The position numbers and the translations under genes are program-made. From contig BFEA01001071.1 in assembly GCA_003427395.1 (NCBI GenBank), positions 82,382 through 144,592 on the forward strand: DNA of 62,211 nucleotides, given 5' to 3'. A model generated the notes under the pieces. That model saw nothing but the letters and a program-made list of their open reading frames with translations, was not told the origin of the DNA and made no database searches. Shown here piece after piece: positions 44,673 to 56,922 of this stretch (positions within the stretch are counted from its first letter, which is position 1; each line of letters opens with the position of its first letter). The DNA is from Chara braunii (Eukaryota; Streptophyta; Charophyceae; Charales; Characeae).

Positions 44673-46600
44673 CTATACTCCTACTATTCTTCCCACCTTG
44701 TCTGATCTGGTTGGCCTTGCTCCAGCATCAACTATTGTTGAGCTCATGGTCTTCAGTCGTAAGTGCTCGATGGGTATCGGGTCTGAGGGTGACCAAGGGA
44801 AACTGCAGACCGCAGGGATCTGATGATGCTGCACCCCTGGTATGTGTAACTCGAGACCAAAACCTTTTCTTTGATTGTCTCCTTGTCTGTCTTGCATTGC
44901 GACTTGCTGAAACTCCTGATGGAAGCTGTATGCCACTGTTGACCGTTGCTGCAGACCCTTGAACCCATCATAACTTTGTTGTCCGACGAACTGCCTTCTC
45001 CACTCTGGCTCCCTGGCTGGTCTCGAAGACTCAGGGATCTCTGGAATTGGTGTGATTTGCCAATCTCTTCGATGTGGCCCTGGGGACAAGTATGGCAGCG
45101 GGGCCATGTGTTCTCCATTCCTCTAGTCTCCACTTCTGTTGTGTGTGGAATCCCTGGCACCACCCTTTTGCACTTCTCTGGATACCCATTCTTGCCCCTC
45201 CTGTCCTCTGTTCACGTCCAACCTTGTGTTGCGTGGTTCCAGGCGGAATCGGTCCTAGATTGCCATTCGACTCGTGTGGCTTGGAGCCTGCCCTGCATGG
45301 TCTGGTTGTTGGGTTACTTGCGCTTGTCTGTGGTCATGTCTACCACCTTCTTGGTTTCCTTGAGTTCCTGTGTGACACTGTCCTTGCGTTGCACCTGTTT
45401 CTCCGCTTGCTTGTTGATTCCTTCTTAGGATGTGATGCAGGAATCGCTCTTCATGACCTCCAACTCTTGGCCCCACAACTCTTCTCCCTTCTTCATCTTG
45501 TCTCATCCTCGGGCAATTCTCCTCCGTGTGAAATTACCATTTACACTTTCTACACCAATCGGTGTAAGGCGTTGTGATCTTCACTTTCCACCTATCTTCT
45601 TTCGGAGACTCTATCACCAGATTGTCATCCACATTAAATCTCATGTCAGGGTGCATGTCTAATTTGACATTCATCAATTTTGGTCTCGTTCTGTCGTACA
45701 CCAGAGGATGCATCGCCATTACCTATCCAAACACCCCCCTGACCGATCCGAACAGGCAGTAGTATGCATCAAGTTCTACTCGCAGGGAAATTATCCAAAA
45801 GTTGGATTTCGCTTCTTGCAATCGCGGGTCATGTAACTCTTGGCGTGCGATCCAAGGTTTGAATGTCGTGAGATACTCCTTTGAACCCAGCTTCAACTTT
45901 TCTTTCTGCCTCTTCAGCAACCACTCCGCCACTTCCTTCGCCTTGGCTACATACGAGATACCGTTCTGACCTTCAAAACGAATTCTGCCCCTCCTTGTGT
46001 CTGGGTCGAAGATTTTTCGCGTCATCCAACCATCTATGCTCTGATCAGGTCTTCTTTTACCTGTCTCGATAGTTGTCTCGCTTCCTCCTGGAAAATCATA
46101 ACTACAATTCTCTCATTTAACCAAATCTCTTTGATGTTGTCGACTGCTTCGTTGACCACGAATCTTCTGCCTTCTTTATCCTCCACCACTTCATCGAGGC
46201 CGAGGTCGTCTGGGCAGATGCCTTCGTCATAGCAGCAACCCATTGACTCCCGCACCTCGTTCACTGTTTCCTAATGTTGTCTTGGCAGTACAGAAGGTCG
46301 TTGCCCGCTTGATCTGCTGGAATTGGCCCTTCCCATTCCCTCTCCTTGTGGCTGTGCTCTTGCTTCTGTTCGGGGAACTGGGGGAACATACCTGTTGGTG
46401 TTGAAGGAGCTTTGAGGCAGCAATGAGGCAGCTGGAGGAGTGTTGGAGGTGTGTTGGAAGAGGGCTTGAAAAAACAAGTTGGAAGAGGTCTGCAAGTTGG
46501 AGAACAAGCTGGAGGAGTTGGAGAGTTGAGAGGAGGTGATGTAACTCTAGGTGGAGCCAGAGCCCTGAGCCAGTTTGCGGCAATGTGGCAGGCTGCATCT
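44673..46600 (-). pseudogene. LINE ORF1-type zinc-knuckle protein (broken)
   Basis: On the minus strand one long reading can be followed from about 46600 to 44673. First comes a Pro/Ser/Gln-rich N-terminus, then an acidic segment (46264-46034). A phase change near 46030 leads to MTRKIFDPDTRRGRIRF and FWIISLRVELDAYY, which resemble the DUF4283-type domain of plant LINE ORF1. A zinc knuckle follows, C-X2-C-X4-H-X4-C, in CRKCKW(stop)FHTEENC near 45520-45560, with a TAA in its middle. The C-terminus is Gln/Gly/Pro-rich. Further in-phase stops lie at 46271, 45723 and 45255. ORF1 proteins bind the element RNA. It is unrelated in strand to the RT fragment at 42391. Family call moderate; disruption certain. 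Confidence 0.65.
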
Positions 46601-47440
46601 CCATTTTAGTGGGGTTGTGCCGGTGAAGTGTCCTCGCGTCGACGCTGTGTTTTCTTTAGTGGGATTGTGCCGTCGGAGTGCTGGCTCGACGACACTGGTT
46701 TATTAACTTTATTTCAAGGGGGAGGTGTTGTTCGATTGGCGGCATGACAACGACCACATTTTCAGTAGGGACACGCTGCAAAATTTTGGATGCGTCGACG
46801 CTAATGTTTTTGAGGGGTAGTGCTGCCAAAATTTTGCGGCACATTGGGCCCTTTTGCTGTGGTGCGTGAGCTGGTGGCGGTGCTGCTGGACAACTTTGGT
46901 ACCGGTTTTGACGACATGGTGAGCGGCAGTCCCGCATTTATTCTTTGAGGTGCGCGGCTGAGTGTTTTTTTTTACGGTAGTGTTTCTGGACGACGGTTGT
47001 TACATTATGGCGGCGCGACATTGGTGGTGTGGCCCTTGAGGTGCTGACACTTGCGGGATTTGGCACCAAGGGGCCGCTGTTATTTTTATTTATTTATTAT
47101 TATTATCATTTTTCGGGGGGGGATCCACGATGCAAACTTCTTATTTTTGCCAAGCGCTGCCGAACTTTTGCGGCGTCGACGGTGTTTTTTTTTGCCGCGA
47201 TGCGGAAGTACTGCCAGACTTTTGCGGCATCGACGGTGTTTTTTGGCAGCGACGCGAAAGTGCTGCCAAACTTTTGTGGCGTCGACGGTGTTTTTTTTTG
47301 CAGCGACGCGGAAGTGCTGCCAAACTTTTGCGGCAACGACACCGCATTTTGAGTGGCGGCGTGGAAGCGCTGCCGAATTCAATTGGTGTCAATAGTGGGT
47401 ATTTGACAATGGTGTGGAAGCGCTGCCCAATTTTCACGGC
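46601..47440. repeat. Minisatellite with a GTGCTGCCAAACTTTTGCGGC-type core
   Basis: At 47150-47395 four units of about 50-60 bases repeat: GCTGCC, AACTTTTGCGGC, GTCGACGGTGTTTTTT, then GCAGCGACGCGGAAGT. More diverged units reach back to about 46610. Open frames on both strands across it are a product of the repeat. The core resembles the GGGAAGCGYTGCCGAAATTT boxes of the LTRs. Confidence 0.75.
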
Positions 47441-48163
47441 GGCCAGACATTGACTCAGAGGGGTGGCATTGACGTTGTGTTGTCTATGACACCACAGTGA
47501 CGCATTGACATTGGTGGCGAGTGGTGGCTACGCTGAGATGCCGTCAAATTACTGGGAGTGGTGTGAATCGCTTTGCTGACGACTCGTTGTGACGATTGTC
47601 TCACCTGAAGCGCAATTTTACACGGCTTTCTTGAGTGAGCCGAATCGAACTTCACTCAAGGTCAATCAGTTCGACTCAGATCTCTTCACACCTGTGTGAA
47701 CCCACACTTGCTTGAACATGTTCTTCGAATGTTCACTGAAAAGGTAGAGGAAATGTGTGTTTGCGCGTGTGAATGAAAGTCTGACGTGAGTTTGAACTTG
47801 TATTGTTTCCTTTTGAACTTGTTGTTTGATTTGATATGCAAGTAGGTAGAACGATGCTTGCAAAGGAGATTGATTACGCTTAATTGAGAAAAGGAAAAAT
47901 GATTGTCTTCCTTTTACTTCGCACCTGCCCGCATGCTAAAAATGATTCGTTGTTTTGAAAAACGTTAATTATGTGTGTACCGTAGAATGAATGCAGTTGA
48001 AATAAAGCAAATAAGGTCAAATTGACTTAGTATTTTCCCGAGGATTACCCGTTCTGTCCCGAATGACCTTATCTGTCTGTACCTGTTCAAATGATTCTCA
48101 TTCTTTATCTCCTCTGTCTTCTTTTCGTCTAAGTTACCCTGAACTCAGAAGAGATAAAAATAA
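47441..48163. other. Unassigned intergenic stretch
   Basis: No ORF or recognised repeat beyond short similarity to the minisatellite up to about 47600. Confidence 0.4.
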
Positions 48164-48451
48164 TTGAAAGTTACTTGCAGTGGATACATCCTCTCTCTTA
48201 AGGAAGCATCTGGGCGGGGGTTCGTTGCATTAGGAGTCGACCCTGTTTATCGAACCAGAGTGGACCGTTCTACGGGGGGGTACTTTACCGATTCAGTGGA
48301 GATGGCCCGACTTCTGAGATCCGAGTTTTGTGCTCGGACGAGGAGGAGGAGTACCCCAGACCACTTCCTAGAGCGAGAGGCATGCAACACCTCAAGCAGT
48401 GCCCCTGATCAAGAATCATCCACAAAACATCCTGTCATCGAAGAAGATTGA
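48164..48451 (+). CDS. Small ORF of unknown origin, 95 codons
   Basis: An open frame from ATG 48164 to TGA, with composition richer in GC than the AT-rich DNA before it. A possible 3' splice site (TTACTTGCAG, ending near 48180) lies just inside the ORF start, so this may instead be a terminal exon starting after the AG. The product is hydrophilic with a Ser/Arg-rich middle and an acidic C-terminus, without a recognised domain. It could be a retroelement fragment or a stray exon. Coding status uncertain. Confidence 0.25.
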   Translation: MKVTCSGYILSLKEASGRGFVALGVDPVYRTRVDRSTGGYFTDSVEMARLLRSEFCARTRRRSTPDHFLEREACNTSSSAPDQESSTKHPVIEED

Positions 48452-48879
48452 GAAACGTATGGAGCCGGGTGTGTGCGTATTCAATCTTATGTCGGCGGTA
48501 GGATGGAATGAATAACTTTGGCAGCGCATCTCATCAAGTTAAAACTAAGATAGACCGACTACATTGTCGACTGCATTGAGGTTATTGTTGAAAGTCAACT
48601 CCTTGTTAGCAGCTGTATGACTTTTGTGGAATTCGACCCGGGGTGGTCGGATTTTATTTTGATATTGTGTTATTGGATGTATCTAATGATGATTTAGATT
48701 CGTTCGGTTATCATTTCAGATTGGATATATGTTCATGTCGACTACAGTCGATTCTTTTTTTTAAAACTATGTGTGGTTGTTATGTCCTTCTTTTTAACTG
48801 GTGACCAAAGGGACTAGGATATTGGGGTTTCACACTTGGTTGAGACCATCCTTGTCGTTCAGCGTACACTTCGTACTTA
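48452..48879. other. Unassigned stretch before an LTR end
   Basis: AT-rich, no ORF. From about 48787 weak similarity to the U5 side of the LTRs begins (AAAGGGACTAGGAT, compare 6602). Confidence 0.35.
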
Positions 48880-49251
48880 GGAGATCAGCGCCCTAAGGAA
48901 CAGACGATGTCCGGGTGCAACAGGCGTTTTAATTGTGTGTACTTGTAGTACAACAAGCGAGCAAACGCCCTTGGCTGACCCACCTCTGCAACTGCATGTA
49001 AAAGCCTTCGCACGTAGGTCAGTAGCTCGGTAGGGATACACCCCTAAGGGTGGTGATAGCCCCTTAGGGAAGGCAAGTTGTGTCCCCCGAGAACCTATCC
49101 TGTCGTTGGCGCACTCGGCCGGAGCGGCGAACGGTCGACGAGGGTTACCGTGTCGTCCCCGAGTTGTCTCTCAAAAGTTGAAAGCCTAAGTTTATCCTGC
49201 GTGACGCAGCCGGGAGGGCCCTCGCTCGCGCGGGGGCCGATGCGCTTGACA
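48880..49251 (+). repeat. 3' end of a related LTR (truncated)
   Basis: AAACGCCCTTGGCTGACCCA, AGTAGCTCGGTAGGGATACA and GCACTCGGCCGGAGCGGC parallel 6820-7020 of the 5' LTR, and it ends GCGCTTGACA at 49251 as those LTRs end GCGCTCGACA. The PBS is absent afterwards, so this is a 3' or solo LTR remnant. Its upstream part is missing. Confidence 0.7.
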
Positions 49252-52226
49252 CGGGGACTGTTGGACGGTAGAATAGGGTCACCATGACCACTGGGTGTTG
49301 CGCTAGGCAACAGCGGGGCGAGGCAAATAACGAAGCAACGGGTGAAAGCGGGTGATCCGAACGGGGACTATGGCATAGTGGGGGGGGGGGGGGCGGACGC
49401 TGGCGAGAGATCATGCTATAGGTCCACCCACTTAGGATCCTCCCGCACAGCGGGCTTCTAAGCTTCCGCTTGAACATTTGTTGTTATCACAAAGATCTCC
49501 GCCAGGGCCCGCTTCGCCTGGGCTCATGCAGCGGGCTCGGCGCACTCCCGCTCGTCATTGAGGCAGAATCATGACGGCCGAGTATAGGAAGTACACGTTA
49601 AGGCCCTCCGGTCAAAAGGCGATCGATTTGGCAGGTAAGCTGCTAGTCGCTCAGTAGTGGATATCAGCGTCCGCGGGGACCTTCCTGCTGAGTATCGGTC
49701 GGCACCTCGGTTATGGTGTTTTGAGTTAGCGTTTTTGCTAACGCAGTCGGGAATAAGACTTTGAAACGACGAGAGAAGAGTGAACCTGATGCGGTTCTAC
49801 GCCGAGCAATGGAAGAGATGGTGAGGAAAACTGGTCGGGCGCAGTCAAAGATGGGCAGCGCACTCGATTCTTAGTAGAATCGAGTAAGGAAAGAACTGGG
49901 ATCAAGGTTTCTGAGGTTGGCGGAGCTGAATCCGTTATTAGTTTGCGAGATAGATTAGTGAGGTAGGAGGTGGGGAAGAAAGTTAGTGCGCGGAGGTTCT
50001 CGAAAGTAGATATGGCGGGCATCGAGTGTCTTGCTCGTTTCCTGGAAAAATCGAGCGAGAAAAGTTGCTAATCAGGGTTTTTGAATATTGCGAGTATGTT
50101 GGTGAAGTCGGAACGACGAGAAAATTGGTATAAAAGGAGGTTAGTGGAGGGAAAAAAAAAGTGTGTGCGGAGATGGGGAGAGATGAAGGGAGAGAGAATA
50201 AGTTTATCAAATTTCAATCGTTTCTTAGCCAATACCAAGGAATGAAAACTTTAGACCAAGGGTTCGGGGTGGGGCAACCCCGGTGATAGTGTTGGTTTAA
50301 AGTTTTCGTGTTTGGTTTTTGTGGGTTACGACTCTGAGGCTACGCGGTGCGAAAGCGAGAGTTAGAGAAATGTATCTTAAATCGTCTCTTTGAAGAACCA
50401 ATCGAGGCAAGAGGTTACACGGAGGCTTTGAGGCACTTTGAAGCTCTTTGACTGTGGCAGGCGTCGGATCAATGTGGCGGTTTGATTGGTACGGCCTGCA
50501 AGAGTTGTGCCCGTGAGTGAAGGTTGCTTCGATACATGATGTATCTCTTCGCTTTTTAGGGGAAGGTTCATCCCCATTTACATATTTTTGGCAGACGGTG
50601 AAAACGAAGTCATTTTCTCCTCGATTGCGCTCGGTACTGGTACTTGGCTTCGTGTTGCGATCTTTGCTTCCAGTGGCTCGGGATACTCGCCTTCTTTCCG
50701 ATTATCATGGTCATTCTCACTGAGCAAGGCATCCGCTTGCACTTTCGGCCCCACTCCTGCACGAGAGGGAGCAAGGTCACACCTGACATGAATCAGAAGG
50801 TGCTTGAGGTTGGGTACGATTAGGCTAGTTGTGCTATATCTCTTTCTATTCAGACTATTGAAGTTTAGCCGCATCGGAATCTACTGAGGTATCAAATAGC
50901 TTACTGCTATCGAGGTTGGAGTACAACCTAGTCTACGTGGTCGTAATTCGGCCTGTGTTTAGTGGCCCCACTGATGTGTTTGAAGTAGTTGTCTGTTGCA
51001 GGCTGTATAACTGTGGTTTGGGTGTCGGACGCAATCGAGGAGGAGCTTCGTTTGTGCTTGGGTTGGTGATTTCGTAACACATACCGTGTGCAACTCATTG
51101 AGTACACTTGCGTGTCGTTGTATTCCACTGAGTATTGTTGTTGACTTGGCACTTTGTGGTACGTATCAAGGTCGGAGAGTTCCCTCTCTGATGCGCATGT
51201 CGTGCTTCACCTGCATCTTGGATAGAGAACAGGGGTTGAATGCAGGACGTTTTAGCAGCACAAGGGGGTGGTTTGACCGGAAGGAGCGGTAACTCGGGGA
51301 AGTGGCGTTAACTAAGTACAGTGGAAAGGCAGGGCTTACTCTGAAGCAATACGGTTGGGCCAGAAGTCAAAGTTACGAGGTCAAACTACGGAAAGTTGGA
51401 GTTTGGGCTGTGGTGATGTGCTAAGGCCCGTGCTAGCAGAGGAAGTGATCACCTGCAACTCAACACTATGTGCCGACTGGGCGTTTCAAAGTTCGAGTGA
51501 GTGGGGAGAGTAATTGTGAGGTAGTGTACTTACCTTCTTGGCGGGACTGCTCTCTATCCTGGCGACAGAAGTTGCAAAGGATAAGTTGAGGAAGAATATT
51601 TACATGGCCGTGACTGTCGGCCAGATGCATTGGAAGCAGGATGAGAGACATGCGAGAGAAAGGGGGGAAGAAATGTAGACTTACCGACTGAGCAGGCTGC
51701 CCATCAGTCGCGAATCCTAGGGATTGGTCTGAGTGTGGCTGAACGTTTGGGTATCTCGACTATACTCTTTCTAGCATATGCATTCTAGTGAACTTGTTGC
51801 TTATAGTCTGCGTTGAACATGTGATTCCAACGGTCTTTCCTAGGTGATATAGTGATTTGTTTGGTGGAACAGTTGGCGAACTAGACCGTGAGCTACTACG
51901 GCTTTGGCCCGCGGTTGCAGATTGACACTGTTTGAGGGGAGTGTTGAGCAAAGCAGGAGGACTGTTGGAGTAGGGGAGGCCACAACAGATTAGTTGCGTG
52001 GTGTAAACTTGACTGCTGGTGGTCGCGTAGTCCGTCCTATTGTGCGGAGCAACTATTGAAGAGTTGCGAGTTGGCGAACTTCCCCACGCCCTTACAATTT
52101 TGGGTCATGAGCGCTGCGACAGAGTCTGAGTTCATTTAATAAGGAGGGTTTGCTGCAACTCGGAGAGCCATCGGATAGCCAACGACGGTAGTTTGACCAG
52201 AATTGACCGAGTAACTGCGTGATTTT

Positions 52227-52495
52227 TTGGCTGCCATTGCGGGGCCCTCACGCGAAGGAAGGTGTCAAGGCCCTCTCCTGAGAGTTGAGTCAGTGTCTCT
52301 CCTGTATCTCGAGAGTCTCAAACCCCTCATTCTGTCTTTCTTACTCTCAGTCTAGTCCTGTTACGAGAGGAAGGCGGGAGGCGGGATTGCAACCCGTAGG
52401 ACCGCAGCAAGACTCTGTGGGGAGTCAGCCCACCGATTGCGGGAGCTCTGCTGGAACTCAAGAAGAGTTCTGGAGGCAGGGAACTGAAAGGTAAC
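52227..52495 (+). promoter_or_regulatory. Conserved LTR leader block, piece C
   Basis: Ends with hairpin GGAACTC (52453-52459) / GAGTTCT (52465-52471) and a donor-like AAG/GTAACC with GT at 52491. Compared with 2545-2563, the arm change CCC to CTC is matched by GGG to GAG. Confidence 0.6.
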
Positions 52496-52759
52496 CATTG
52501 CTTTCCTTCTAAAAATCCAGTTATAACCCATTATCTGTATTCCTTATTGCGTTTTGACTGAGTATATTAAGTGCGCCCATACTTTGACTTTGAGTTTGAC
52601 TTTCACGACACAAAGCAGACTAAGTAAAGGAATGTATGAGTAATATCAGTTTCAGTTTCTTTGTTTGACTGAAAGCAGATTGTGGGATTGCATCTGGGGG
52701 AAGGATGGGAGGAAAACAGTATTGCTGGCTTGACTAGGTCTATCAAAGGCTGGACAAGT

Positions 52760-53490
52760 CTCAATAAGTTTGGACAGGCTCAGTGCTCTGTTTATTTTGA
52801 ATTGCCCGGAGAACCAGATGTGTTCCATAAGTTTGGGTGGTCTGATTGCTCTGACTTGTGAGGGCTGACTGTGATTGACTTTCAGGGACCAAGCATGTTC
52901 CATAAGTTTGGGTGGCTTGGTTGCCTTTGTTTACTTTGGGTTCCTTTTCAATTTTTTTTTGTTCTGAACGAGGAGGTCTAAGCATGTTCCGTAAGTTTAG
53001 GTGGCTCAACCTCTTCCTGCTTTAGTTTTAAGATAAATGAATCAGACTGAGGACCAAGACATGTTACATAAGTTTGGGTGGTCTTGGTCCAACGCTGCGC
53101 ACATGTTGGAACCAGAAGGCTATAACTTGACTATACTCTATTACTATCCTACTTATGAACAGGCTGGTCAGACAAGGTTCCATAAGTTTGGGTAGTCTGA
53201 ATATAGCTTATCATCAAGTGAAGAGAGTACTAATTAAGAATAAACTTGTGGTACGAAGGGGCAGACTGAATCTTAAGCTAAAGATGATCGGTTCAGTTAT
53301 ATGTTACCTCAAAAGACTAAGTGAAGATAATTATATAAAACTTGGATACTTAAACAGTTCAGGGCGACTAGGGTGGCCTACTCATATGCCCAAAGAAGAG
53401 AAAAGTTGTTGTGCCCTGTGTTTGTGTATACTCCATGACTAAGCTAGACATGTTCCATAAATTTGGGTGGTCTAGCTTTATGCCCTATGT
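52760..53490 (+). repeat. Hairpin array with a 20-base constant loop (piece C)
   Basis: Loop consensus ATGTTCCATAAGTTTGGGTG, exactly 20 bases in the cleanest units, between unique perfect arms: ACCAAGC 52888-52894 with GCTTGGT 52915-52921; GGACCAAGAC 53051-53060 with GTCTTGGTCC 53081-53090; TCAGAC 53168-53173 with GTCTGA 53195-53200; AAGCTAGAC 53441-53449 with GTCTAGCTT 53470-53478. CCA/TGG closes TAAGTT within the loop, as CCC/GGG closes TATGTT in the 5' LTR array. At least seven units. Confidence 0.85.
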
Positions 53491-53749
53491 GAGTTGGGTA
53501 TAAAGGGATAAATCATTGAGTGACTATGAACTATTGTTTGATAAATTGACTTTGGGGATAATAAGAGTACTTACCTTTGTGGTTTGGTCTGCATGAGACT
53601 GAGTTCGACTACTACTTAGCCAGAGTTTCAGTTTGATAGGTAGTTGTTTTAGTTGTTCGCCACATGCTAGAGCCATAAGAGTTTATCTAAGCTGAGTTTA
53701 TTTTTACTTCGGTCGATTTCTGTATTTTATAGGATCATTTATGATACTT

Positions 53750-54330
53750 GGTCTTGTATAAATCTTGGTAAGTCATTTTCTCTATGGGAAGCGTTGCCAA
53801 AATTTCTACAAAACCAAAAAGTTAATCAGATTTTGTTTTTTTCGGGGTCCAGTTTTTCCGACTTTTTCGCTTAGTAAAAATATGAAAAACCTCATTTTCG
53901 AAAGGGAGTGCTGCCCAAAGTTTTGCTAATTCAGGGAGTTAGACAAAATTGAACCTTGAAAAGTCAAAGTCGTTTTTAGATTTTGAACTTAGCTTTGTAT
54001 AAATCTTGGAATAACACTTTCTCTACGGGAAGTGCTGACGAAATTTCTACAAATCTAAGGAGTTAGTCAAATTTTGTCTTAGTTGAACTCAACTTTGCTC
54101 CGGGATCATATATGATTTAGTACAAATCTGGAAAGGCTTCATTTTTAAAGGGAGTGCTGCCCAAATTTTTACTAATTCAGGGAGTTGGACAAAATTTGAC
54201 TTTTCAGAATTAGGGATTGTTTTGTTTTCATATTTGAGTTAATATAAATTATGGAAAGGCATTTTTCCTACGGGAAGCATTGCCAAAATTTTTCTAGTTT
54301 AAAGGAGTTAGATTATATTTTGACAGGTAA
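53750..54330 (+). repeat. Five copies of a roughly 115-bp box (piece C)
   Basis: Each unit has TATAAATCTTGG or TACAAATCTGG, then GGGAAGCGTTGCCAAAATTT or GGGAGTGCTGCCCAAA, then GGAGTTAG. Boxes lie near 53800, 53910, 54030, 54155 and 54280. The 5' LTR has two such boxes (about 4560-4690). Confidence 0.7.
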
Positions 54331-55760
54331 CAATTCTGACAATCCACTCTATATAGAAGAGCTTCTGCCAAAAGTCTACCTTTTCTTTAGGAGGAGCTAT
54401 TCGTAAAAAAGAAGAGACACATAGAATGTCAGAAGCAAACAAAGCTTTTGCGTATTTTAGGTATTAAAACACTTAGTTTACAGGAAAACCTCGAGTGAGA
54501 TTGTGATATGGAGATTACTATCGATTTAGACTCACAGATTTAGCTTGGGGATTGGTCTTTCTTGTGTTACAAGTCCAACTTGATCTTACAAGGATCCCGT
54601 GTTGTTATCATTGATAACAGGTCAGTTGCCGATTCATCGGTCTACGACTCAACTCCAATTCATCTTCAATACTAAACCTAACAGGCTTTAGCCCTGGTGA
54701 TTTTTGTTGTTTTATTAAGTTTTTCACACAAACTTTTATTGAATGGTCATTTAACAAAGGTACTGAGTATTTAATTATGGAACGTTGGACAAAGGTTGCG
54801 GCTTGCATGGCTAAAGTGAGGGGTATGAGTATGGAGATTGGTTGAAATTGACTCCGTGTAATGCGTGAACTTTTGGTTGACTTTTTGATGTGATTACATG
54901 CATGTTCTGTGGTTCGGATTTTGGATTTGGCTGTCTGCGATCACACACATATATATGGTTGTGAGGAGTCTCACTGTGATTGTGAGAAGTGATCGTCACA
55001 TACTTATTCCCCTTTTACATATATAGATGTATATACCTATGATGGGTGTTCGCGTGGCCTAAGGGGTCCACGCTTAAGGGTTTAATTGGGGTTGAGATTG
55101 AGAAAGGAAAGAAAACCCCGTTTTTTTTTAGTGCTTCTTAAAAAAAATTTAGTCGGACGTTGGTCTTGGGCCTGGATTCGAGGTCCTTGTCCAGGACACC
55201 CCAGGTCCTAGGCTCTGCATGGAAGGGATCACCCCCCACGCAGAGCCTATTTGCCTGGCTGCCGGGACACTCAGCCTAAAGATCGGAGGTGTCGCGGAGG
55301 CCGCATGGCTTTACCTTCAGCCGTGCAACATCGTGAAGGGGTAAACCCTTACGATACTTCGAGTTTGACACTTAAATGTCATAAGCGGTACTCAGATCCA
55401 CGAGGGACCACTTGATTATGGGCACTACATAGTACGTCATCATTGTGACTGCTTGCTTATTCATGCATTGCTAGTCGATATAAGTTAGTCCTGCGTCCGT
55501 GTAGTTTTATACTAAGTCTCGCGCGCAACACCTATCCGATTTCCGCGTCGGAGAGTTATGGGATGACTACTAAGGGACTAAGGATGTTGTTGCGTTGTTT
55601 GTCCTGTGTCGTTCTGTATATGTATGTATATGTGTGTGTGTGTTTTATTTTTATGTTCATTAGAGTAGTGTACGAGTGGTATGTGGGATGCGTCCTAGTC
55701 GACCAACGGCGAGGCGCACTTGGGACCTCAGCCCCGTCGCGGATCAGCGAAACCTGCGAC

Positions 55761-56289
55761 GTTTATTCTAATTTTATTATTTATTTATTTTTTTTTTAAT
55801 TTTTTTTTTTTAAACCTCGGTAATCGATTATAAGGCCGACGCTGGACATGGTGGCCGAATAGGCAGTCAAAGACCTTGAGCACGCCCATTGAGGCTCCGG
55901 CATGACTGAGGCGTTGACAAAATCCTGACTGCGTGAGAACACGGACCGAGGAGGTCAATGCGCATGAAAGTCAGTGAGTGTTTGACCCACGACGCGGGAG
56001 GAAGCCGTAGTGGTGGGGTCCGTGGTCGTGGCTTCCCTTGCGTTCAATTTGGGGAGCGTCAATAGTCTAAAAGTGAAAGAGAGTTGGAGAACACTCTGAG
56101 CGGGTCTGTGGGACTGCGGCCCGAGGGTGGCGTGGGTTGCCGCGGGTGCACCGTTCGCTGGCCATGACCTGCAGCAAGAGGTTTGAGTGTGAGCATGCCC
56201 GCTGGGACCCGACAGACGGGACTACGCCTGGGCGCGGTTAGCTTGGGACACTGTCTGGAGGCCCGTAGCGACACTGGCTGCAGTGGTGG
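55761..56289. other. Unassigned junction DNA between two LTR pieces
   Basis: A T-rich run (55770-55813) followed by about 480 bases of mixed sequence. No gene or known element is seen. Confidence 0.4.
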
Positions 56290-56892
56290 TTCTCACGGAA
56301 CCCGTCCCCACTCGGGATTTCAAACCATTTGAATATTTGCCACTACCACCAAGATCTGCACCCGGACCCGCTTTACTTAATTCATGTTGCAGGGTGTCGT
56401 AGCACGCCCAACGCCTTCACGCTTGTAGCTGTGTCGAAACTGCTATGGCGGTTGAGCCCGAGTTGAGCACTACAACGTCGTCCGTCCGGGGCTGATTGAT
56501 TTGGTAGGTAGGTTGTTACACTCTGTTTGCGGAATCTCGACTTCCTTGATCCCCGTCCTCTTGTCTGAGTTAGTAGGCGCCGATATAGCGCATAGGATAG
56601 TGCAGCGGAAGAAAACGGGCATTCGGAAGGAGCGGACAAGAGACTAGGCGCAAGGACAAAGGGAGGGGGAGAAAGGGACCGAACCCGACCGACAAAATGC
56701 GCCAGGTGCACGCGAAGAAGCAGGCGGAGCACCAGGGAGCGAGGGAGCGCGAGGGCAGCAAAGAAAAGGTAGCGAAGGAAGGATCGAGATGGGGGGGCTG
56801 AATCCAGGCGGCTTACCCGCCAGGTGCATGCAGAAAAGGGGGACGAGCTATGGCGGAGCAGGCAGGAGTAGGAGGAAGCACAAAACGAAGAT

Positions 56893-56922
56893 CTCGCCCG
56901 TTTCTTGATGAAAACGGGCGAG
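56893..56922. repeat. GGGCGAG palindrome, example of a repeated dyad
   Basis: CTCGCCCGTTT and AAACGGGCGAG form an 11-bp stem around eight bases. Relatives: GCCCGATTC/GAATCGGGC 38965-38988, CACTCGAT/ATCGAGTG 39313-39338, ACTCGATTC/GAATCGAGT 49862-49885, GCTCG/CGAGC near 50033-50056, 57072-57101 and 57241-57272. The arms vary yet pair; the loop tends to be 6-10 bases. They recur roughly 170-350 bases apart in the upstream LTR part. Confidence 0.6.

Larger units (their letters stand above)
49420..55760 (+). repeat. Diverged LTR piece C of the same superfamily
   Basis: Holds in order: GAATCG palindromes (49862-49885, about 50033-50056), leader block 52227-52495, hairpin array 52760-53490, five GGGAAGYGYTGCC boxes at 53750-54330, the GATAA palindrome near 54605, and conserved blocks around 55150 and 55540-55740 (GCGTCCTAGTCGACCAACGG, compare 6706). 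Similarity stops near 55760 in AT-rich sequence before the U5 end, so it is truncated. No PBS and no coding region are attached. Confidence 0.72.

Noticed and set aside
47029-47453. Repetitive Cys/Phe-rich proteins on both strands
   Set aside because: They are translations of the minisatellite; no phase is preferred.
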